Of a DNA stretch of 10,668 bases, positions 7,652-10,668 are shown in pieces. Origin of the DNA: Nitriliruptorales bacterium. GTDB taxonomy: Bacteria > Actinomycetota > Nitriliruptoria > Euzebyales > Egibacteraceae. The notes under the pieces were generated by a model, which was not told the origin of the DNA, searched no databases, and saw nothing but the letters and a program-made list of their open reading frames with translations. Position 1 is the first letter of the stretch. Each line of letters opens with the position of its first letter. Position numbers and translations under genes: made by a program. The stretch lies in contig SLNF01000041.1 in assembly GCA_007133145.1 (NCBI GenBank), forward strand, positions 1 through 10,668, given 5' to 3'.

Positions 7652-8443
7652 GTGAGCGGCATGGACTGGCGGGAGGCCTGGTGGGGCCTCGTCGAAGCCG
7701 CCGATCCGCAGGTCGCGCGGCGGCTGCATCAGGGGCGGCAGTTCCACCGCGCTGCGCGCGTCAGCGACCTGCGCGTCGTCGCGGGGGAGGCCAGCGCACG
7801 GGTCCAGGACAGCCGCGCCACGCCCGTGCCGGTGAGCGTGCGCACCCCCGTGCTCGACGACGCCGCGTGGGAGACGGTCGTCGACGTCCTCGCCGGCCGG
7901 GTGCGTCACACCGCGCGCCTGCTCGCCGGTCACGCCCCCGACGGCCTCGACGCCGAGCTCGCGCGCACCGGGGTGCGGGTCTTCCCCGAGCGCAGCGAGC
8001 TCACGGTGATCTGCGACTGCGGGGACGCCGTCTGGCCGTGCGCGCACGCCGCAGCGCTGTGGTCGCTGCTCGCCGAGGCCCTCGAGGACGATCCGTTCGT
8101 GCTCCTGCAACTGCGCGGCCGCGGACGCGAGCGACTCCTGGGCGAGCTCACCGAGGCGCGTCGACGGCGCGCGCACGGCGATCGCGTCGCCGGGGTCGAT
8201 CCCGAGGGCCTCGACCTCGCACGCTGGACGAGCGCGCATGCGCCCATCGAGGACATCGGCGTGCCCGCGCCCGAGACGCCGCCCACGCCCGCGGGGGCGC
8301 TGCGCCTGCTCGGCGACCCCCCGGGCTGGGCCGGTGGCGTGGGGGCATGGGAGTTGCTCCACCCCCTCGTCGAGGGCGCGGCGTCGTGGATGGTCGAACG
8401 CGACGAGGCCAACGGGGCCCGCGGGCACACCGACGCCTTCTGA
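7652..8443 (+). CDS. SWIM zinc-finger protein, partner of SNF2 ATPase
   Basis: This protein of 260 or 263 residues carries a SWIM zinc finger, a fold associated with DNA or protein binding. The CxCxnCxH ligands are C121, C123, C130 and H132 in VICDCGDAVWPCAHAAALW, counted from the GTG start. The segment WREAWWGLVEAADPQVARRL near the N-terminus and the QDSRATPVPVSVRTPVL block before the finger are typical of the small SWIM proteins encoded beside bacterial SNF2 ATPases. After the finger comes a helical region, an arginine-rich stretch near 153-178 and a proline-rich linker near 203-213. GTG 7652 and ATG 7661 are both possible; ATG 7661 is better spaced from the G-rich run at 7646-7652. It lies just after the SNF2 stop and probably recruits or regulates that ATPase. 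No enzyme domain is seen. Confidence 0.93.
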   Translation: MSGMDWREAWWGLVEAADPQVARRLHQGRQFHRAARVSDLRVVAGEASARVQDSRATPVPVSVRTPVLDDAAWETVVDVLAGRVRHTARLLAGHAPDGLDAELARTGVRVFPERSELTVICDCGDAVWPCAHAAALWSLLAEALEDDPFVLLQLRGRGRERLLGELTEARRRRAHGDRVAGVDPEGLDLARWTSAHAPIEDIGVPAPETPPTPAGALRLLGDPPGWAGGVGAWELLHPLVEGAASWMVERDEANGARGHTDAF

Positions 8444-8488
8444 GCCGCGCCGCCAGCGTGCGCACCGCGGCCAACCACGGGGCCTGCC

Positions 8489-8507
8489 GCGACCCGCGGC
8501 GGGTCGC
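8489..8507. terminator. hairpin between convergent genes, likely bidirectional terminator
   Basis: GCGACCCG at 8489-8496 pairs perfectly with CGGGTCGC at 8500-8507 around a three-base loop. It lies in the 81-base gap where the SWIM gene (+) and the exonuclease gene (-) converge, where a bidirectional terminator is expected. There is no T-run on either side, which is common for actinobacterial hairpin terminators, so function is inferred from position and stem quality. Confidence 0.5.
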
Positions 8508-8524
8508 CCGCCACGGGTCACGGC

Positions 8525-9244
8525 TCAGGGCGGGTCGGTGGCCGGCTGCGTGTGCCTGGGCCAGGACCGGCCGATCACCGCGGCCGGGTCGACGTGCTCG
8601 CGTAGGTAGGCCTCGAAGTCCTCGGCCCATGCGTGGTGCCACTGCGCCTGACGCTCCTGCAGCCCAGCGAGGTCACCGAGCTCGTCGGGGTAGCGCTCGG
8701 CCAGCCGCCAGGCCACCCGCGCGGTGGCGAGCGCGTCGGCGTCGGCGGTGTGCGCGTCGTCGAGGGCGACGCCGTAGACCCTGCAGAGGTCCTCGAGGCG
8801 CTTCTTGCCTTTGCGGTACCGGTCGAGGTGGCGGTCGAGGACAAGGGGATCGACGACGAGCATCTCGACCGTGCCGCGCCGGGCGTCGAGGTCGTCGAGG
8901 CCGTGGCGGGCGAGCTCGGCGTCGAGGACGGTGAGGTCGTACGGGGCGTTCATCACCACCGTCGGCCAGCCCTCGCGCCACGCGGCCACGAGGGCGTCGG
9001 CGATCGCGCCGAGCGCTGCCTCCGGCCGCTCGCCGTCACGCCGGGCGATCTCGGTCGTGATCCCGTGGATGGCCGCGGCCTCCTCGGGGATCTCCACCCC
9101 GGGGTCGATGAGCCAGGTGCGGACGTCGTTGGCGCGGTGCGGCTCACAGCGCGCGACCGCGGCCTGCACGATGCGCGCCTCGCGGGGTCGACGGCTCGTC
9201 GTCTCGGTGTCGAAGGCCAGCATCGGCCCCTCGTGCCAGCTCAC
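8525..9244 (-). CDS. DEDDh-family 3'-5' exonuclease
   Basis: This 239-residue DnaQ-like exonuclease removes nucleotides from 3' ends of nucleic acid. Counted from the GTG start, the catalytic residues are D12 and E14 in FDTETT (Exo I), D103 in NAPYDLTVL (Exo II), and H165 and D170 in AHTADAD (Exo III), an intact DEDDh set. HGITTE near 60-65 is also typical. It matches the stand-alone actinobacterial family that begins SWH and ends with a WHxxWAxDFxxYL block, here WHHAWAEDFEAYL at 202-214. GTG 9244 is preferred because of that N-terminus and the GGAGG at 9249-9253. ATG 9223, with GAGGGG upstream, would give 232 residues. TETT is followed by serine rather than the more common glycine. It is not a polymerase III subunit fusion. 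DNA repair or RNA trimming are both possible. Confidence 0.94.
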   Translation of the reverse strand: MSWHEGPMLAFDTETTSRRPREARIVQAAVARCEPHRANDVRTWLIDPGVEIPEEAAAIHGITTEIARRDGERPEAALGAIADALVAAWREGWPTVVMNAPYDLTVLDAELARHGLDDLDARRGTVEMLVVDPLVLDRHLDRYRKGKKRLEDLCRVYGVALDDAHTADADALATARVAWRLAERYPDELGDLAGLQERQAQWHHAWAEDFEAYLREHVDPAAVIGRSWPRHTQPATDPP

Positions 9245-9253
9245 GGTGCCTCC
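9242..9253 (-). promoter_or_regulatory. Shine-Dalgarno site selecting a GTG start
   Basis: On the - strand GGAGG (9253-9249) lies four bases before GTG at 9244-9242. It supports the GTG over the in-frame ATG 21 bases downstream, and over the open frame that runs further upstream without a family match. Confidence 0.6.
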
Positions 9254-9276
9254 GGTCGGCGGGGTCGCCCCCGTCG

Positions 9277-9282
9277 ACCCTA
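9277..9282 (-). promoter_or_regulatory. candidate -10 element for the exonuclease gene
   Basis: On the - strand TAGGGT (9282-9277) fits TAnnnT and would give a leader of about 25 bases before the GTG at 9244. No convincing -35 is visible at 17 bases. A 6-bp hairpin (GGGTCG at 9262-9267 with CGACCC at 9275-9280) overlaps this site. Confidence 0.27.
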
Positions 9283-9310
9283 GCGCTGCCGTCCGGCGCT
9301 CGGCACGCCG

Positions 9311-9331
9311 CGGTCCAGGGCCTGTGGACCG
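9311..9331 (-). terminator. hairpin downstream of the DUF4235 gene
   Basis: CGGTCCA at 9311-9317 pairs with TGGACCG at 9325-9331 around a seven-base loop. It begins 17 bases beyond the DUF4235 stop in the direction of transcription. No T-run follows. It probably ends the membrane-protein operon before the exonuclease gene. Confidence 0.42.
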
Positions 9332-9347
9332 TCGGGGTCGAAGCCGG

Positions 9348-9734
9348 TCAGGCCGGCCGTCCGGGGGGCGGCTCGCCGACGATCTTGCGCCAGCCCGCGT
9401 CGGCGCCGCGGCTGGCGACGAGCTGGGCGAGGGCGACGCCGACCGCGGTGGCGATCGTCCACAGCACCGCCGCGCCCCAGCCGCTCGTCGAGTCCCCGGG
9501 GTCCTCCGGCGGGGCGTCCTTCGTCGCGCCCTTCCAGGCGGCCTCGAGGCCCTTGCGGGCCACGAGTGCGGCACCGAAGCCGAGGCCGGCCGCGCCGACC
9601 TTCCAGACGATCTTCTGCACGCCTCCAGCCACTTGGGATCGCACCTCTCCGTCGAGTCGCTCGAGATCTGCACCAAGGCGCTCGCGCGCGGCGACGACCG
9701 CCGCGCGCTCGGCCGCGTGGGGCGTGTCGCTCAT
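9348..9734 (-). CDS. DUF4235 membrane protein
   Basis: This small 128-residue protein fits DUF4235, a family of unknown function found in actinobacteria. The core runs from about 38 to 120: QKIVWKVGAAGLGFGAALVA (about 40-59), then KGLEAAWKGATKDAPPEDP (W67 and the PP pair are typical), and a second hydrophobic helix AAVLWTIATAVGVALAQLVA at about 88-107, ending near GWRKIVGEPPP. Two membrane-associated helices are likely. Residues about 9-36 form a charged helix with RERLGADLERLDGEVRSQV, which resembles a DUF3618 segment; this is a weak resemblance. Its ATG overlaps the Holin-X stop as ATGA, so the two genes form one operon. A cell-envelope role is suggested only by membrane segments and neighbour. 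Confidence 0.86.
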   Translation of the reverse strand: MSDTPHAAERAAVVAARERLGADLERLDGEVRSQVAGGVQKIVWKVGAAGLGFGAALVARKGLEAAWKGATKDAPPEDPGDSTSGWGAAVLWTIATAVGVALAQLVASRGADAGWRKIVGEPPPGRPA

Positions 9735-10201
9735 CGCCGTGTCAGTCGCTGCTTCGTCCACGCCACGTCCTCTCGGATCTGCTCGGTCGTCTGCGGAGCG
9801 TCGAGGCGCTCCCTCACCCACGCCTGGTCCTCGCTGGCCTGGGCCTTCGTCGTGTCGAGGCCGAAGGGCTTGCGCAGCTGCCGCACCCCCACGAGGGCGA
9901 TGATCGCGCCGAGCAGCAGGAGCACGCCGGCGACGATGAGCGCGGCGGCCCAGCCCGGCAGGACGAGGGCAAGGGCGAAGCCGGCCGCGATGAGCAGACC
10001 CTGCACGCCCAGCCACGCGAGAACGGCGGTGACGACGAGCATGGCGACGCCGCTGGCCTTGGCCTTCGCCCCGGCGGTGAGCTCGGCCTTCGCGAGGTCG
10101 ATCTCGGCGCGCACGAGACCGGAGACCGACTCCGACACCGCCTTGGCCGCCGCGCCGACGCCCTCCTGGGCGACCTGCTCGTCCTGCTGCGCTGCGCTCA
10201 T
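9731..10201 (-). CDS. Holin-X family (phage holin superfamily III-like) membrane protein
   Basis: This 156-residue protein fits the actinobacterial Holin-X family (PF07332), named for similarity to phage holins but usually chromosomal and not proven to lyse cells. A helical N-terminus ends in VSGLVRAEIDLAKAELTAGA at about 26-45, a family hallmark. Two long hydrophobic stretches follow at about 51-81 and 84-107, separated by PGW. The C-terminal tail is charged, with TTEQIREDVAWTKQRL at about 138-153. ATG 10201 has AGGAGG at 10206-10211 with a four-base spacer, an excellent ribosome site. The stop overlaps the start of the DUF4235 gene by four bases. No phage genes are nearby, so a house-keeping envelope function is more likely than lysis. 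Confidence 0.9.
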   Translation of the reverse strand: MSAAQQDEQVAQEGVGAAAKAVSESVSGLVRAEIDLAKAELTAGAKAKASGVAMLVVTAVLAWLGVQGLLIAAGFALALVLPGWAAALIVAGVLLLLGAIIALVGVRQLRKPFGLDTTKAQASEDQAWVRERLDAPQTTEQIREDVAWTKQRLTRR

Positions 10202-10270
10202 CGCTCCTCCTCGTGGGCGGACCGTTCGGCGGTGCCTGCCGCCCCGGGCGTCGCCCCTACGTACCCGACG

Positions 10271-10333
10271 TTGCGATGGCCGACACAGGGCCGGCGGTGC
10301 CCGCATGCAGGGTCGGACGTCCCGCCATCGCAA
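10271..10333. repeat. nested inverted repeat upstream of the Holin-X operon
   Basis: TTGCGATGGC (10271-10280) and GCCATCGCAA (10324-10333) are perfect 10-base complements. Immediately inside, CGAC (10281-10284) pairs with GTCG (10312-10315), leaving an 8-base bulge on one side. Further in, GGGC (10288-10291) pairs with GCCC (10299-10302) around a seven-base loop, and GCATGC lies at 10303-10308. The right arm is followed by a repeat of its ATCGC (10327-10331 and 10334-10338). It could be an RNA leader structure or paired operator half-sites. Confidence 0.75.
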
Positions 10334-10364
10334 ATCGCCTCCCCACTCGCGGGCCTGGCGTCGT

Positions 10365-10370
10365 ACTCTA
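10365..10370 (-). promoter_or_regulatory. candidate -10 element in the divergent region
   Basis: On the - strand TAGAGT (10370-10365) fits TAnnnT and would give the Holin-X operon a leader of about 155 bases containing the inverted repeat. Read on the + strand, the same patch gives TACTCT (10364-10369), which could serve the partial gene to the right. No good -35 is seen for either direction. Confidence 0.25.
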
Positions 10371-10578
10371 GGCCGTGCGGCCACGGTCGGGCGGAGCGTT
10401 GCCTCCGCTTGGCCTGGCACCCGCCGCCGGCGGCGATGGCGCGGCCGGCCGACGATGATCGGTGACCGAGGTTGAGCGTGAGCGTAGCGCGGCGCCGCAG
10501 CCCCGTGCGCGGGGTCGGTGCGCCCTCCCGACGGCGGCAGGTGGCCCCGCTCGGGAGCGCGTGCGCGCAGAAAGGCTG

Positions 10579-10668
10579 GTGACTGCCGTCGTGGCTCAGA
10601 TCGTCGAGGAGATGCCGCTGCACGACCACGTGCAGCTCTACCTCCGGGAGATGGCCCGCACGGCCCTC
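10579..10668 (+). CDS. N-terminus of a probable sigma-70 family factor (partial)
   Basis: The frame is open to the window end. The visible residues end in HDHVQLYLREMARTAL, which matches region 1.2 of sigma-70 family factors (consensus like DPVRxYLREIGRxxLL), so this is probably the start of an RNA polymerase sigma factor that directs promoter choice. The -10 and -35 binding regions lie outside the window. The start is uncertain. GTG 10579 follows AGAAAGG (10569-10575) by three bases. GTG 10591 is eight bases after GGTGA (10578-10582) and would remove four residues. In-frame GTG 10561 and 10462 are also possible and would add an arginine-rich extension. Only about 16 residues carry the family signal, so the call is moderate. 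Group and regulon cannot be told. Confidence 0.6.
   Translation, partial: MTAVVAQIVEEMPLHDHVQLYLREMARTAL

Larger units (their letters stand above)
10202..10578. other. divergent intergenic region with dense secondary structure
   Basis: This gap separates the - strand Holin-X operon from the + strand partial gene. I see no convincing gene in it. Going from left to right it holds the Holin-X leader, a nested inverted repeat (10271-10333), a possible promoter box (10364-10370), a 7-bp hairpin with one G-T pair (10371-10388), the palindrome GCCGCCGGCGGC near 10424-10435, and a short tandem GAGCGTGAGCGT at 10474-10485. The + strand frame of the partial gene is open across the right side, so some of this could be coding if that gene starts earlier. 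Confidence 0.5.

Noticed and set aside
3977..9244. A DISARM-, BREX- or Zorya-like defence island, suggested by the SNF2 ATPase and nuclease
   Set aside because: No methyltransferase, phospholipase-like nuclease, large ATPase or other core gene of those systems is present, and the SNF2 protein pairs with a SWIM protein as in ordinary chromosomal loci.
9348..10201. A phage lysis cassette, from the holin-like name
   Set aside because: Holin-X proteins with a DUF4235 partner are common on actinobacterial chromosomes, and no endolysin, integrase or structural phage gene is present.
10271..10333. A tRNA or known riboswitch in the inverted-repeat region
   Set aside because: The paired segments do not form a cloverleaf, there is no T-loop sequence, and no conserved riboswitch core that I know is visible.
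10413..10430. TGGCAC near 10415 resembling the -24 half of a sigma-54 promoter
   Set aside because: The required TTGC-like -12 element is absent at the right spacing; the sequence there is GCCGG.
8805..10475. A 556-residue open frame on the + strand across the exonuclease, DUF4235 and Holin-X genes
   Set aside because: It is low-complexity arginine/serine/alanine sequence with no recognisable domain, and it runs antisense to three well-supported genes with good start signals.

Overview
This is a very GC-rich window with tightly packed, often overlapping genes, frequent GTG/TTG starts and strong G/C bias at third codon positions. Together with the gene families (a leuC-leuD pair, a paired SNF2 ATPase and SWIM zinc-finger protein, a Holin-X membrane protein next to a DUF4235 protein), this points to a high-GC member of the Actinomycetota. 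I cannot place it in a class or genus from the sequence alone. Nothing suggests a plasmid, phage or integrated island: no transposase, integrase, tRNA, CRISPR array or shift in base composition is visible.

Layout on the + strand: leuC (66-1496) and leuD (1496-2095) encode the two subunits of isopropylmalate isomerase for leucine synthesis and overlap by one base. After a 122-base gap comes an ABC exporter pair, an ATPase (2218-3030, TTG start) and an ABC-2 permease (3023-3877), overlapping by 8 bases. A new unit then begins: an unrecognised 180-residue protein (3977-4519), a 998-residue SNF2-family ATPase (4644-7640) and a SWIM zinc-finger protein (7652 or 7661-8443). The last two form a pairing I know from other actinobacteria and probably act together on nucleic acid.

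On the - strand, convergent with the SWIM gene and separated from it by a perfect 8-bp hairpin, is a DEDDh 3'-5' exonuclease (9244-8525). Upstream of it in the same direction is a two-gene membrane operon, a Holin-X protein (10201-9731) and a DUF4235 protein (9734-9348), joined by an ATGA overlap. A 377-base region (10202-10578) with a long nested inverted repeat separates this operon from a divergent + strand gene. That gene is cut by the window end, and its N-terminus looks like region 1.2 of a sigma-70 family factor.

Most of the window is ordinary housekeeping sequence. The parts that merit a second look are the uncharacterised protein ahead of the SNF2-SWIM pair (with a possible sliding-clamp-binding motif), the structured intergenic region near 10.3 kb, and the possible DUF3618-like segment fused to DUF4235. 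I found no convincing evidence for a wholly new defence or mobile system.
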